A DNA stretch of 64,000 nucleotides from Maribacter polysaccharolyticus. Lineage in GTDB: Bacteria > Bacteroidota > Bacteroidia > Flavobacteriales > Flavobacteriaceae. The stretch spans positions 124,001 through 188,000 of the forward strand of contig NZ_JARBUY010000005.1 in NCBI RefSeq assembly GCF_028882255.1, written 5' to 3'. The notes under the pieces are model-generated. The model was not told the origin of the DNA. It did no database searches and saw only the letters and a list, made by a program, of their open reading frames with translations. This document shows, one piece after another, positions 16,015 to 26,213 of the stretch. The position numbers and the translations under genes were made by a program. Numbering within the stretch: position 1 is the first letter of the stretch; every line of letters starts with the position of its first letter.

Positions 16015-18225
16015 CTATTCCATACCAACCCCAATACGGTCCATTACCACAACCCCATACGGAGATTGATCGAAAATGAATTCAATAGTACTTACCCGTT
16101 CCAAATCCAGATCGGCATTCCTATCCATAAATGTTTCCAAGGGAAAGTGATAGGTCTGCAGCTGTACTTCCCAATCTTCACCGATCATTTCCTTATCCAA
16201 AAATTTGAATTTGGTAAAACGTGTTTTCAACGGCTTGGGGATTGCTTTTACCTCACTGACCTTGAGGGAGGATGTTTGCCCCGATCTATCGGTCAATTGA
16301 ATGCTGAAATCCAATCGGGGTACTTCCCTTTCTTCCTTTTCATGCCCCCCCTCCTTTTTGTCTTCCGCATCATTATCTTGCAACCATTCATGATTACCGG
16401 CACCTAAGGTCAATTGCAAATATGACCCCAAATCAAAAAGGGATTTACCTGCATCTGACAGGGATATTTTATAGGTGCCTTTAGCCATCGTGCTTTTAAC
16501 ATCCCCATGGTCCCACCCCAGTATCAGCGCATTGTTTTCTTGGGAACCCCCGTCACGTGTAGTTAAATTCCGTTCCTTCCACAGAGCCATATCAGTGGCT
16601 TTTAATAAGGTTCCATCCTTTGCCCCTGTAATATCGAAATCTTCTTCAAAATCGGCTATGGTCTTGAATCCGGAAGCTTCAAAATGGGTTAAATAGTGCT
16701 CCATCGGCAACCATGGCCTGGCAATGGCGATATTCTTGAATACGGCCCGATACGCTTTGTTGTACTTTAGCGTGGATTCTGCGAAGGCACTTATAAATAC
16801 TTTGGCTGCTTCCTGCTGTTGCCCTTCTTCAAGTAATGGATCCAGGTTCAACAACCATTTGGACGGTGCCCCAAAATCCGAATTGCCCCAGGTGGAGTTG
16901 AATTGACCATGGTTGGCATGGTGGATATATACCCCGGATTTAAACCTGGAAATGGAATCGGTATACTGTAACCTGTGATATGGGCGCATTCCCCAAAAAC
17001 TGACCTCATCGGAATCATATGATCCCTGAAGGCTTAAAAAATTCAGATCCTTCAATATGATCTTTCGGTCATACCTATAATCCGTAGGGGCCAATGCAAC
17101 CACGCCTTTTATGTCAAAACCGAAATCGAATTTCTCTTTTGCATTATCGGGAAAATAGGGCAGCTTATTAAATGCAGCCGCAATGGATACGGCCTCCCCG
17201 CCCCTTGAATGCCCCACCAACATTATATTGTCCATATCCACTTTCCGTGCCAGCCCATGACCTTTGGTTGCGTTCCAACTTTCCCACTGTTCAAGGTGCT
17301 TAAGCAGTAACCAAGCCCTGGCAGGCATTTCCTTACCCCTAAAATCGCCAGACCAATGACCGTTCAGGAAATTTTCATCTACCGATACGGCAATGATCCC
17401 CCTACTGGCCAATAATTCCCCAAGGTAACCATAACCATCATCGGAATAATCGATCATGCTGTGGTTACCATGCACGATAAGCGTCAAAGGAAACGGACCC
17501 TCACCTTCCGGCATATACACCCTACCGTTCAATGGAAAGTCCTTGGCCCCAAAACCCCAATATCGTTCACGCCATTTTTTCTTTTTACCCTTCCAATCCG
17601 GTATCAGCCCTTTAGCATTTACGGGATTTGTGGTATACGTTACCCCCTCGGCAAATTCATCACGGTTTTTATCGGTACCGCTACCATAAGTGAATGTGCT
17701 TACTCCATAAGGGCCGGCAGCGGCCGGATTTTCCAGTTGACCTTGGGTTGATGAAAAATCATCGTTATCGGTAAAAGCCAAAGGAACTTCCTTGTCAAAC
17801 GGGTCGGTCCCTTGATCCGCCAAGGTATATAAGACATAACCAACCCCCAAAAGTGCAATTCCCAGTGCACTACCCGTCAGTAGGGATTTTTTTCCAAGAA
17901 ACCCATATAAGGCAATACAAAAGAAAATGCCCAATGCTACAATAGCACTATAGAACAAAGTGGGCCAACCGAAACCGACGAATTTCAGGATTATAAAACC
18001 TCCAATACCACTGAGGACGGCAACGATGGATTTCAAAGGGATTTTACGCAACAGTTTCCCGATGACAAGAAATAATGCGTAAAGGACCATATTTATGACC
18101 AAGCCCAAAAAAATACCGATGAACATCATTGCGACAGGAGGCCATCCCGTTAAAAAATGATAGCCTGCTATGCCATAAAAAATAAGGGATAAAAGGATAA
18201 TGACGGACAGTAATCTATTTTTCAT
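16015..18225 (-). CDS. Membrane-anchored alpha/beta hydrolase
   Basis: 736 residues. About four or five hydrophobic helices occupy the first ~140 residues, then an extracytoplasmic linker and an alpha/beta-hydrolase domain (PLTLIVHGNHS as the oxyanion-hole strand; nucleophile elbow GHSRGGE near residue 338-344; MLVGHSRGG). The fold resembles platelet-activating-factor acetylhydrolase or dienelactone hydrolase-like esterases. The C-terminal ~170 residues form a beta-rich region of unknown role. Substrate unknown. It is divergent from the thioesterase gene. Confidence 0.8.
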   Translation of the reverse strand: MKNRLLSVIILLSLIFYGIAGYHFLTGWPPVAMMFIGIFLGLVINMVLYALFLVIGKLLRKIPLKSIVAVLSGIGGFIILKFVGFGWPTLFYSAIVALGIFFCIALYGFLGKKSLLTGSALGIALLGVGYVLYTLADQGTDPFDKEVPLAFTDNDDFSSTQGQLENPAAAGPYGVSTFTYGSGTDKNRDEFAEGVTYTTNPVNAKGLIPDWKGKKKKWRERYWGFGAKDFPLNGRVYMPEGEGPFPLTLIVHGNHSMIDYSDDGYGYLGELLASRGIIAVSVDENFLNGHWSGDFRGKEMPARAWLLLKHLEQWESWNATKGHGLARKVDMDNIMLVGHSRGGEAVSIAAAFNKLPYFPDNAKEKFDFGFDIKGVVALAPTDYRYDRKIILKDLNFLSLQGSYDSDEVSFWGMRPYHRLQYTDSISRFKSGVYIHHANHGQFNSTWGNSDFGAPSKWLLNLDPLLEEGQQQEAAKVFISAFAESTLKYNKAYRAVFKNIAIARPWLPMEHYLTHFEASGFKTIADFEEDFDITGAKDGTLLKATDMALWKERNLTTRDGGSQENNALILGWDHGDVKSTMAKGTYKISLSDAGKSLFDLGSYLQLTLGAGNHEWLQDNDAEDKKEGGHEKEEREVPRLDFSIQLTDRSGQTSSLKVSEVKAIPKPLKTRFTKFKFLDKEMIGEDWEVQLQTYHFPLETFMDRNADLDLERVSTIEFIFDQSPYGVVVMDRIGVGME

Positions 18226-18537
18226 ATAATTGGATAATTCCGGTGGTTATTTCGCATGAATTTAACCATCTTGCCTTAATTTTGACCAACCATAGGTTAT
18301 TTTTCAATATTCCATAATAATCAGGATTACGGATTATTTATATGGCCTTATTGCCTTCTTAAAACATGGAATATGTAAAGATTGAAAATGGGTGTGCCGA
18401 TATAAATTAAATCCGTTCGGTTGAACTGCAATTAGAACCTTTTGATAGCAGTTCCCGGAATATCGTTTAGTGGTAACCCTTAGGGAAATTCAGATAATCG
18501 ATTATCGATAAATACTAAATTCGGAAATAAAACGAAC
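18226..18537. promoter_or_regulatory. Divergent intergenic region with perfect 14-bp palindrome
   Basis: About 310 bases between the membrane hydrolase and the thioesterase. At 18493-18506 it holds GATAATCGATTATC, a perfect palindrome 32 bases before the thioesterase start and a possible operator. No -7 element of good fit seen. Confidence 0.4.
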
Positions 18538-18939
18538 ATGGAAACAAAAAAACAAAACACACATCAACTGGCATCGGAAAAATTAATCGGTTCTGTAGTA
18601 TCGATCGGGGACGATCGTGCTACGGTCACCTTGACCATTACCAAGGAAATGATCGTTGATACGTATAATCTTTCCCACGGTAGTTTTGTTTTCGGACTGG
18701 CGGATTATGCTGCCATGCTTGCTGTAAACGAACCCACAGTGGTTTTAGGAAAAGCAACTTCAAAGTTTATAAAACCGGTAGTTTTAAACGACGAAGTAAC
18801 CGCGATTGCAGTCATCAGTGATAATTCAAATGGAAAAAAGGTAATCGTGTCGGTTACCGTAAAAAATCAAAAAGAGGAATTGGTCTTTGAAGGTGAATTT
18901 GTTTGCTTCGTTTTGGAAAAACACATTCTGGAAGACTGA
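18538..18939 (+). CDS. PaaI-type hotdog thioesterase
   Basis: 133 residues of the 4HBT/PaaI hotdog fold. The central helix motif is NLSHGSFVFGLADYAAMLAV (about residues 44-63), with HG..F.LAD typical of PaaI-like acyl-CoA thioesterases, followed by beta strands and PVVLNDEVTAIAV. It would hydrolyse acyl-CoA thioesters in the cytoplasm; the acyl group is unknown. It stands alone with a palindrome in front of it. Confidence 0.85.
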   Translation: METKKQNTHQLASEKLIGSVVSIGDDRATVTLTITKEMIVDTYNLSHGSFVFGLADYAAMLAVNEPTVVLGKATSKFIKPVVLNDEVTAIAVISDNSNGKKVIVSVTVKNQKEELVFEGEFVCFVLEKHILED

Positions 18940-19400
18940 TGCAATGAGGTAAGGTTTTGCTTTCTGTACCGTAATACCTAATGATCAAGAACACCCCGTT
19001 ACGAAAATCAAGACCAGGTCCTTACCCCTGGGTTGCGCAGCTAGGTACATTTTGGTTGATAACTGTTAGTGATACCACTTTCATTATAGCCTTATTTTAA
19101 CTATTTTAGGGTATGATTTTCCTGTATGCGCTATGGCGGTTCAGGAAAAAAAGGACCAAAACGGAAGTCAGGGTCCTACACCAAAAATATTCATAAAGGG
19201 TAGGCAAGGTTCGCAGCTGCCACATTCATTGGCTTTCTTACCCTTTAAAAGCAAAAATGCTCCCCCTTTTATGGTTATCCGTAAAAAGAAACCGGCAAAA
19301 ATAAAACGTTGCCTGTCTTTCTTTTCCACCCCGTTTTTTGGGGGTGAAAATGTTTTTACGGCCTTTTAATAAGTCGGTAACAACTAAAAACAATGAAAAC
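18940..19400. other. Intergenic region upstream of alcohol dehydrogenase
   Basis: About 460 bases. An open frame of 78 codons near 19133 has no family-like sequence and a lysine- and proline-rich composition; I do not call it. A hairpin CACCCC / GGGGTG (about 19327-19346) with a poly-T loop lies just before the dehydrogenase start. Confidence 0.4.
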
Positions 19401-20408
19401 ATGAAAGTAAACGCTTATGCGGCTTTAGAGCCGAATGGAAAATTAAAACCTTTCTCCTATGAATTAGGCCCCTTGGGATCCGAGCAAGTAGATATTAAAG
19501 TGGCCTATTGCGGGATTTGTCATTCCGATTTGAGTATGATAAACAACGAATGGGAAATGACGGAGTATCCGATTGTACCCGGTCATGAAATCATCGGTGA
19601 AGTCGTTGCTATAGGTGAGGCCGTCAAAAATGTCAAGATTGGGGACCAGGTGGGTTTAGGGTGGTTTTCGTCTTCATGTATGAGTTGTCCGCAATGTATG
19701 GACGGATCCCATCATTTATGTGTGGAATCCGAATCCACGATCGTTGGAAGACATGGTGGCTTTGCCGATTATGTACGTGGACATTGGTCATGGGCCATTC
19801 CACTTCCCGATGGCATCGATTTAAAGAAAGCAGGGCCCTTACTTTGTGGCGGCATTACGGTCTTTAATCCAATAATCCTTTCCGGGGTAAAACCAACCGA
19901 TCGTGTGGGTGTAATCGGAATCGGGGGCTTGGGACATATGGCACTCAAATTCTTAAAACATTGGGGATGTGAGGTCGTGGCATTTAGTTCGAACCCCAAT
20001 AAAAAAGAAGGGATTCTCGCCATGGGAGCCAACAAAGTAATCGACTCAAGAGATCCCAAAGCATTGGAATCGATTGCAGGTAGTCTCAATTTTATCCTCA
20101 ACACCACCAATGTGAGTTTGGATTGGAACTCCTACTTAATGACTTTGGCCCCCAAAGGAAAATTCCATACCGTGGGTGCGGTTTTGGAACCAATGGCTAT
20201 TCCCGCATTCAGTTTGATCATGGGTGAAAAATCGGTCGGAGGAAGTCCCTTGGGAAGTCCCGCACTCACCAAGACCATGCTCGATTTTTGTGTAAGACAT
20301 GATATTTACCCGACGATAGAGGAATTTCCATTGGAAAAAATAAACGAAGCGATAGAACACCTCGAAAAAGGAAAAGCCCGATTTCGAATCGTATTGAAAA
20401 TTCAATAG
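19401..20408 (+). CDS. Zinc-dependent NAD(P)-alcohol dehydrogenase, YahK/CAD-like
   Basis: 335 residues of the medium-chain dehydrogenase family. The catalytic zinc ligands are in AYCGICHSDL (Cys-His) and GHEI (GHE). The structural zinc lobe has SSCMSCPQCMDGSHHLC (four Cys). The Rossmann GxGGLGHMALKFLK motif follows, and it resembles YahK and cinnamyl alcohol dehydrogenase-type aldehyde reductases, which prefer NADPH. An in-frame ATG at 19338 is rejected because MKVNAYAALE is the family start. Aldehyde range unknown. Confidence 0.92.
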   Translation: MKVNAYAALEPNGKLKPFSYELGPLGSEQVDIKVAYCGICHSDLSMINNEWEMTEYPIVPGHEIIGEVVAIGEAVKNVKIGDQVGLGWFSSSCMSCPQCMDGSHHLCVESESTIVGRHGGFADYVRGHWSWAIPLPDGIDLKKAGPLLCGGITVFNPIILSGVKPTDRVGVIGIGGLGHMALKFLKHWGCEVVAFSSNPNKKEGILAMGANKVIDSRDPKALESIAGSLNFILNTTNVSLDWNSYLMTLAPKGKFHTVGAVLEPMAIPAFSLIMGEKSVGGSPLGSPALTKTMLDFCVRHDIYPTIEEFPLEKINEAIEHLEKGKARFRIVLKIQ

Positions 20409-20648
20409 CAGTGACCGGTAGTACCAAAATTCATTGTGGTTTGCTACCCAACCGAAACAAGGGTAAGGATCAAGGGTCGATTCCCCGGAAAATCGACCCT
20501 GGTGCCCAACCCCGTACCGAGCTATTCGATAGACGGTCATGCTCCACTAGGGGCTACCCACAAACCACGAAGTTCGGCAAAGATCACTTTCCATTGGGAC
20601 ATCCCCTCAAAATTCCAAAAACCCATCGGCCATAAAAAAACGAAAACC

Positions 20649-22577
20649 ATGAAATCCAAAATAGAACCGATCATTCTGGTATTTATATTTTTCTTCAGTA
20701 TTACAACTCAGGGACAACGCCAACTACGAACGCTAATGGAAGGGTTTCCCTCGGTCATGGATCAACCCCATGCACAAGAACACCCGGATGCCAAAGCATT
20801 GGGACCGGCCTTATTCAATCATTTACCCCCTCTAAAAGAGCGGTATTCCCCGGTCAAGAAGCAATTTGTAGGCACTTCTGACGGTAAGCTTTATTTGAGG
20901 GCACAAAAATCGGATGCCCATATATGGTCATTACCTCCGGAAAAAGGATTCTATTGGCATATAGACAATGCTTTATGGTCTCCGAATGGGCGATATCTGG
21001 TGGCCAAGCAGGTAGACGATCGCGACGTGCCCGAAATTGTACTTACAACAGTGGACCCGGAAACCAAAACCTCCAAAAAATATAGTAGGGCGGGCCAAAA
21101 CATACCAAAACACATTTTTTATATCATTGAGCAAAAGACGGGTAATCATATCAAAATAGATCTGCCGCCAGAGCTACCCTACATCCATGTATTGGAATGG
21201 AGCAATTCAGGGGATAAAATTTATCTCCTTGCGGCCGATCGGCTTATGAAGGAAGTACACTTACGAATGATAGATGCTACCACCGGCAAGGCGACGACCA
21301 TGCTTACCGAAAAGGCCGACACCTATATATTGGGATTGGAATTATTGCAAGGGTATTCCGATGCATTACAAAATATGGATCTAGCGGTTTTCCTTGATAA
21401 GAAACAGCAATTTACTTGGTTGAGCGAGCGCAGTGGCCATAAACAGATTTATCTTTACGACTATGACGGTACCCTTATAAGACCATTGACCGATCATACC
21501 GAAAACGGTATTGTAGCGTACATAGACCATATAGATAAAGAAACGGGGTGGTTGTACTTTCTTGCCCATTCGAATGCCGATCGTCCGTACGACCTTCAGC
21601 TATTCAAAACCAACTTACATGCGCCACAAATACTAAAAATCGTGGATACCCCGGGGCTTATGGAACTCAAGGTACCGACAGATACCGATACGCTTTGGGT
21701 ACTGCGTTCCAAACTTCCCAGAACCTTGCAAGTGGATCGGTATTCGCCCCAAGGGGAATATTATGATACGGCATGGGAAGGAAACTTTTCGGCAGTAGGT
21801 GAAAATTATTTCAATTATGAGTATGTAAATGCAAAGGCCGCCGATGGCACCACCGATCTTGAGGCCCTTATCCTAAAACCCAAGGCGTTGGACCCGATCC
21901 AAAAATATCCCATTGTTGAATATATTTACGGGGGCAACTTCATGAATGTGGTCCCTCGTAATTTATTGGAACCCCAATTGTGGGAAATGAACTCATTGGC
22001 ACAGGAGGGTTTTATCGTAGTCTTCATCGATGGTAGGGGAACCCCTGGACGAGGAAAAAAATTCAAGGACTTTAGTTATGGAAAATTCGGACAGGTAGAA
22101 CTGGAAGACCATACCACCGTTTTGAAACAAATCGCAAAGGACAGACCTTATATGGATTTGGGGAATACAGGGATCATGGGACATAGTTGGGGTGGGCATT
22201 TTGCACTCCGGGCATTGCTCGAAGCACCGGAAATATACAAGGCCGGTCATATCAACGCTCCTGCTTTTGAACCCAGTGAATTTAGGGTAGTTATCGAAGC
22301 CTTTATGGGATGTTTGCCCCAAGACTGTCCTGAATTGTATCAAAAATCGAGTATCATGGCCAAGCTAAAGCACCTAAAAGCACCGATAATGATCGTTCAT
22401 GGCACTAATGATGATGATGTACCTATTGAGGATTCTTACAAACTTGTAAAGATGTTGGACGCATTGAATTACCGAAACCATGAATTTGAAATTTATCCGG
22501 GCTATGATCATATCGTAATGAGAAACCGGGAATGGCTTCCGAATATGATCCGTTTTTTTAAAGCACATTTGAAATGA
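20649..22577 (+). CDS. S9 family (DPP-IV/prolyl oligopeptidase-like) secreted peptidase
   Basis: 642 residues from the ATG at 20649, which begins the signal peptide (KIEPIILVFIFFFSITTQGQ). An N-terminal beta-propeller (about 60-380) precedes a C-terminal alpha/beta hydrolase. The catalytic Ser is in GHSWGGH near residue 513, Asp in GTNDDDVP near 587 and His in GYDHIV near 620, which is the complete S9 triad. It would trim dipeptides or prolyl peptides in the periplasm. The open frame reaches back to 20436 but that part lacks a plausible signal. Confidence 0.92.
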   Translation: MKSKIEPIILVFIFFFSITTQGQRQLRTLMEGFPSVMDQPHAQEHPDAKALGPALFNHLPPLKERYSPVKKQFVGTSDGKLYLRAQKSDAHIWSLPPEKGFYWHIDNALWSPNGRYLVAKQVDDRDVPEIVLTTVDPETKTSKKYSRAGQNIPKHIFYIIEQKTGNHIKIDLPPELPYIHVLEWSNSGDKIYLLAADRLMKEVHLRMIDATTGKATTMLTEKADTYILGLELLQGYSDALQNMDLAVFLDKKQQFTWLSERSGHKQIYLYDYDGTLIRPLTDHTENGIVAYIDHIDKETGWLYFLAHSNADRPYDLQLFKTNLHAPQILKIVDTPGLMELKVPTDTDTLWVLRSKLPRTLQVDRYSPQGEYYDTAWEGNFSAVGENYFNYEYVNAKAADGTTDLEALILKPKALDPIQKYPIVEYIYGGNFMNVVPRNLLEPQLWEMNSLAQEGFIVVFIDGRGTPGRGKKFKDFSYGKFGQVELEDHTTVLKQIAKDRPYMDLGNTGIMGHSWGGHFALRALLEAPEIYKAGHINAPAFEPSEFRVVIEAFMGCLPQDCPELYQKSSIMAKLKHLKAPIMIVHGTNDDDVPIEDSYKLVKMLDALNYRNHEFEIYPGYDHIVMRNREWLPNMIRFFKAHLK

Positions 22578-22728
22578 CGCCTGCGTAAAGACCTACTTCA
22601 ACAATCAATACTCTTAACCCATTTGTGTATATTTGGCCCAAGGAAAACCCAAAGGGTAGCCGCAAGGTTCGTTTCCTTATGGCCTAAAGGGTATTCGTTC
22701 GCCTTAACAATAAACCAGTATACATTTC

Positions 22729-23745
22729 ATGGAAGCTTCTGAACTGAAAACATTTATCCAAGGTATTCCTAAAGCGGAACTTCATTTGCATATCGAAGGA
22801 AGTTTTGAGCCCGAACTCATGTTCCAAATAGCCAATAGGAATCAAATAGCCATGGATTATGATTCCGTAGAAGCATTGAAAAAGGCGTATAATTTCAATA
22901 ATCTCCAAGAATTTCTAGACATCTATTACACCGGGGCACAGGTCTTGATCCACGAACGGGATTTTTACGATTTGACTTGGGCCTACCTGACTAAAGTGCA
23001 CGATCAAAATGTTGTTCATGTAGAGGTGTTCTTCGATCCACAGACCCATACCGAAAGAGGGATCGGATTCGATGTTGTCATTAAGGGAATTTATTCAGCC
23101 CTAGAAAGAGCCAAAAAAGAACTGAATATTTCTTATAAATTGATCATGTCGTTCTTACGCCATTTGAGTGAGGAAGAAGCCTTTAAGACCCTGGAATCCT
23201 CATTACCTTTCAAGCATTGGATCGATGGAGTGGGATTGGACTCCTCTGAAGTCGGGAATCCTCCAAGTAAGTTCGTCAATGTGTTTAAAGCGGCCGCCGG
23301 CCATGGTTACAAATTGGTGGCACACGCCGGGGAAGAAGGTCCCGCTGATTATATTTGGGAAGCCCTCGACCTATTGAACGTTGTGAGGATAGACCATGGC
23401 AATCGTTGTTTGGACGATGATAACCTGGTGAAAAGGTTACTTGATAAAAACATTCCGTTAACCTTATGCCCATTGAGCAATCTAGAACTTAAAGTCATCC
23501 AAAGAATGGAAGATCACCCCGTTTCAAAAATGCTTGAAAAAGGATTATTGGCAACCATCCATTCCGATGACCCTGCTTATTTTGGAGGTTACATGAACGA
23601 GAATTATTATGCCACGGCCAAAGGTTTAGACCTTAGTAAAGATCAATTGATGCAATTGGCCATCAATGCGTTTGAAGCAAGTTGGTTGGATCCGGAAACC
23701 AAAGCCTTGCGGATTTCCGAGGTAAAGAACTATTTCAATCCGTAG
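22729..23745 (+). CDS. Adenine/adenosine deaminase-family protein (adenine deaminase type 2-like)
   Basis: 338 residues of the adenosine deaminase superfamily. Metal and catalytic residues are visible in ELHLHIEGS (His19, His21), LVAHAGEEGP (His and catalytic Glu) and IHSDDPAYFGG (Asp-Asp). EVFFDPQTHTERG, GLDSSEVGNPPSKF and the length point to the type 2 adenine deaminases rather than adenosine deaminase, although the family name is shared. It would deaminate adenine to hypoxanthine in purine salvage. It stands alone. Confidence 0.9.
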   Translation: MEASELKTFIQGIPKAELHLHIEGSFEPELMFQIANRNQIAMDYDSVEALKKAYNFNNLQEFLDIYYTGAQVLIHERDFYDLTWAYLTKVHDQNVVHVEVFFDPQTHTERGIGFDVVIKGIYSALERAKKELNISYKLIMSFLRHLSEEEAFKTLESSLPFKHWIDGVGLDSSEVGNPPSKFVNVFKAAAGHGYKLVAHAGEEGPADYIWEALDLLNVVRIDHGNRCLDDDNLVKRLLDKNIPLTLCPLSNLELKVIQRMEDHPVSKMLEKGLLATIHSDDPAYFGGYMNENYYATAKGLDLSKDQLMQLAINAFEASWLDPETKALRISEVKNYFNP

Positions 23746-24006
23746 CAGAAACAAGGCTTGGATACGATATACCCCTTATCAGTGTAGCGTAAGCTTTAAA
23801 CCTATTTCCAAAGTGCCCTGATCCCGTTTTGGTTTCGCTTTTGCAACATTCCACATGGTTTTCAAAGGGGTCTTCCATAAATCCGAGACCTTACTTTCCC
23901 TCCTATCGAAAATTCATCATTAGTCAAGAAACCCCTATCTTTACAGGTTTAAATTACGGTCGGAAAAACCCATAGCCCGAGTCCCTTTACAAGATCAAGA
24001 ATCACC

Positions 24007-24984
24007 ATGAAAAAACACATTCCCCTTTTTGTATGCGCCTTAATACTGTTATTTTCCTGTTCGGAGAAAAAAACAAAGGATAATATGGTTCCGAAACCGA
24101 CCAACGGTCCCGTTGTGAACGGTGTTTCCTTGGTTGTCCTGGGAACCATACAGGATGCCGGATTTCCACAGATCGGATGTACCAAAAGTTGTTGTGCCAA
24201 GGCTTTTGAAGAGCCCGACCATGCGAAGAAAGTAGTTTCTTTGGGATTGATAGACCCCGAAAACGACAAAACCTATCTCTTTGATGCTACCCCGGATATG
24301 GTGACACAAATGAAGATGCTTACCCAACTCGAAACGAAAAGCGATAAGGAACTGGCAGACGGTATTTTTTTGACCCATGCCCACATAGGACATTACACGG
24401 GATTGATGTTTTTGGGAAAAGAAGCTATTGATGCCAAGGGTGTACCCCTCTATATCATGCCTAAGATGAAAGATTTCCTGGTTAATAACGGGCCTTGGAG
24501 CCAACTGGTAACAAGACAGAATGTAATACTGAATGAACTGGAACAGGAAAAATCCGTTCAATTATCAAAAGATATTGAAGTAATCCCTTTTAAGGTCCCC
24601 CATAGGGATGAATTTTCCGAAACCGTTGGATATAAGATAAAGGGGCCCACTAAAAGTGCCCTGTTCATTCCGGATATCGACAAATGGGAGAAATGGGAAA
24701 AGCAGGTCATCGATGAGATAAAGCAGGTAGATTACGCATTCATAGATGCCACTTTCTTTAATGGCAAAGAAATAAATAACCGCGACATGGCTGAAATACC
24801 CCATCCTTTTGTTATTGAAAGTATGGAAAAGTTCAAAGGACTGAGTAAAAAGGAAAAAGGCAAAATCGTTTTCATCCATTTCAACCATACCAATCCTTTG
24901 ATCGATCCCAAAAGCGAGGAAACCCAATACGTGCTTGAACAAGGGTTCAATATTGCCAGAATGAATACGACCTATGAATTGTGA
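24007..24984 (+). CDS. PqqB-like MBL-fold lipoprotein
   Basis: 325 residues. A lipobox (LLFSC, Cys at 18) anchors it at a membrane. The MBL-fold metal site reads THAHIGH (His124, His126, His129): the usual Asp of HxHxDH is Gly, a change that occurs in PqqB-like proteins. The N-terminal GTIQDAGFPQIGCTKSCCAKA also resembles PqqB, and Cys58/62/63 may bind metal. Later metal ligands lie in FKVPHRD and VFIHFNHTNPLID. No pqq genes are nearby, so a PQQ role is unlikely; substrate unknown. Confidence 0.75.
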   Translation: MKKHIPLFVCALILLFSCSEKKTKDNMVPKPTNGPVVNGVSLVVLGTIQDAGFPQIGCTKSCCAKAFEEPDHAKKVVSLGLIDPENDKTYLFDATPDMVTQMKMLTQLETKSDKELADGIFLTHAHIGHYTGLMFLGKEAIDAKGVPLYIMPKMKDFLVNNGPWSQLVTRQNVILNELEQEKSVQLSKDIEVIPFKVPHRDEFSETVGYKIKGPTKSALFIPDIDKWEKWEKQVIDEIKQVDYAFIDATFFNGKEINNRDMAEIPHPFVIESMEKFKGLSKKEKGKIVFIHFNHTNPLIDPKSEETQYVLEQGFNIARMNTTYEL

Positions 24985-25172
24985 CCTAAAGCAATAACCA
25001 AGTCCTTTCAGAATTTCTTTGATTGAATATTTTACTTGTAAATTGCATTTGTAATACTGATTTTCAACACCCTATAAACATCCTGAAGTTTTTTTGGGTC
25101 ATTACACAAAGTACCTGTAAAACATAATCGTACATAAACATCGACCCTATTGAAACCCATATCGTTCCCCAA

Positions 25173-26006
25173 TTGGAGACTCCCATTCGACTTCAGGAGT
25201 ATGGGGTAGGTATTTTTAAAACAGTCCCTACAAAATCCGCATTGAAGAAAGCCTTAAAGAAAAAGTATATCAGGGTAAATGATGTCTTTGCCACCACGGC
25301 CACGTTTATAAAAGGAGGGGAATGTATACATCTAACCCAAGTGGTAGTACCGGGCGCGAAGAAAAAACCCATTTTTCCCCTTAAGGTTTTATTCGAGGAC
25401 GAACACTTCGCAGCAATCCATAAACCTGCGGGCATTTTGGTTAGCGGAAATCGTTTTAAGACCATTGCCAATGCGCTCGACCAAAACCTTGAAAAAAGTA
25501 ATCTGCCCGATGCCACGACACCACAACCCGTTCACCGATTGGATTATGCAACCACAGGCATAGTACTGGTAGGTAAGACAAGCGACAGTATTCGTAGGTT
25601 AAATAAACTATTTGAACACAGGGCGGTAAAGAAAACCTATTATGCCGTTACGATTGGGGAAATGGAACCTAAAGGGGAAATCACTTCAGAGGTTGACGAT
25701 AAACAATCACATACGGTGTATACGCTTTGCGAAACATTGCCTTCCCAAAGATTCGACAAACTCAACTTGGTACGATTGGAGCCCAAAACAGGTAGAAGAC
25801 ATCAATTGCGCAAACATTTATCATCTATCGGAAACCCCATATTGGGGGATAAGGAATACGGCATCGAAAACCTGATTTTAAACGGTAAAGGATTATACTT
25901 GCACGCCTATTCCTTACAATTCGAACATCCATTTACCCATGAAGAAATGCATCTAAAAGATGAACTACCGAAGCGGTTCAATAAAATATTCGATCTGAAA
26001 AAATAA
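25173..26006 (+). CDS. RluA-family RNA pseudouridine synthase
   Basis: 277 residues from TTG at 25173. An S4-like N-terminal region (residues 1-60) is followed by the synthase core: AIHKPAGILVSG and the catalytic HRLDYATTG (Asp124), then KTGRRHQLRKHLSSIGNPIL and GDKEYG. It modifies rRNA or tRNA uridines. No ATG opens this frame. In-frame text upstream (about 25128-25172, ending IETHIVPQLE) looks like coding sequence, so translation may begin at a rare ATA, ATC or ATT codon. Target uridine unknown. Confidence 0.85.
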   Translation: METPIRLQEYGVGIFKTVPTKSALKKALKKKYIRVNDVFATTATFIKGGECIHLTQVVVPGAKKKPIFPLKVLFEDEHFAAIHKPAGILVSGNRFKTIANALDQNLEKSNLPDATTPQPVHRLDYATTGIVLVGKTSDSIRRLNKLFEHRAVKKTYYAVTIGEMEPKGEITSEVDDKQSHTVYTLCETLPSQRFDKLNLVRLEPKTGRRHQLRKHLSSIGNPILGDKEYGIENLILNGKGLYLHAYSLQFEHPFTHEEMHLKDELPKRFNKIFDLKK

Positions 26007-26213
26007 TCGGATCGAAATACGAACGTTCCTCCGATAAACCACTTAAATCGATAGTCCCTGAATATGGAATTACCAGAGTATACCTTTCCATTTATCAATT
26101 CCGACAATTACATGGGGCGTATGGTACTAAATCGTGAAATCTTACGTCCTAACAGCCCTTGTTGAGGGTAATCACCAGTATTTTTTCTACTTTTTGGGTT
26201 AAATCCGATCATA

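Noticed and set aside
19133-19369. Open frame of 78 codons upstream of the alcohol dehydrogenase
   Set aside because: Lys- and Pro-rich without any family motif, no spacing logic, and it overlaps the dehydrogenase leader.
20436-20648. 71-residue N-terminal extension of the S9 peptidase
   Set aside because: The ATG at 20649 begins a clean signal peptide; the extension is low-complexity and has no homolog-like sequence.
24007-24984. True PQQ biosynthesis protein PqqB
   Set aside because: It is a lipoprotein without pqqA, C, D or E neighbours, so only fold-level similarity is claimed.
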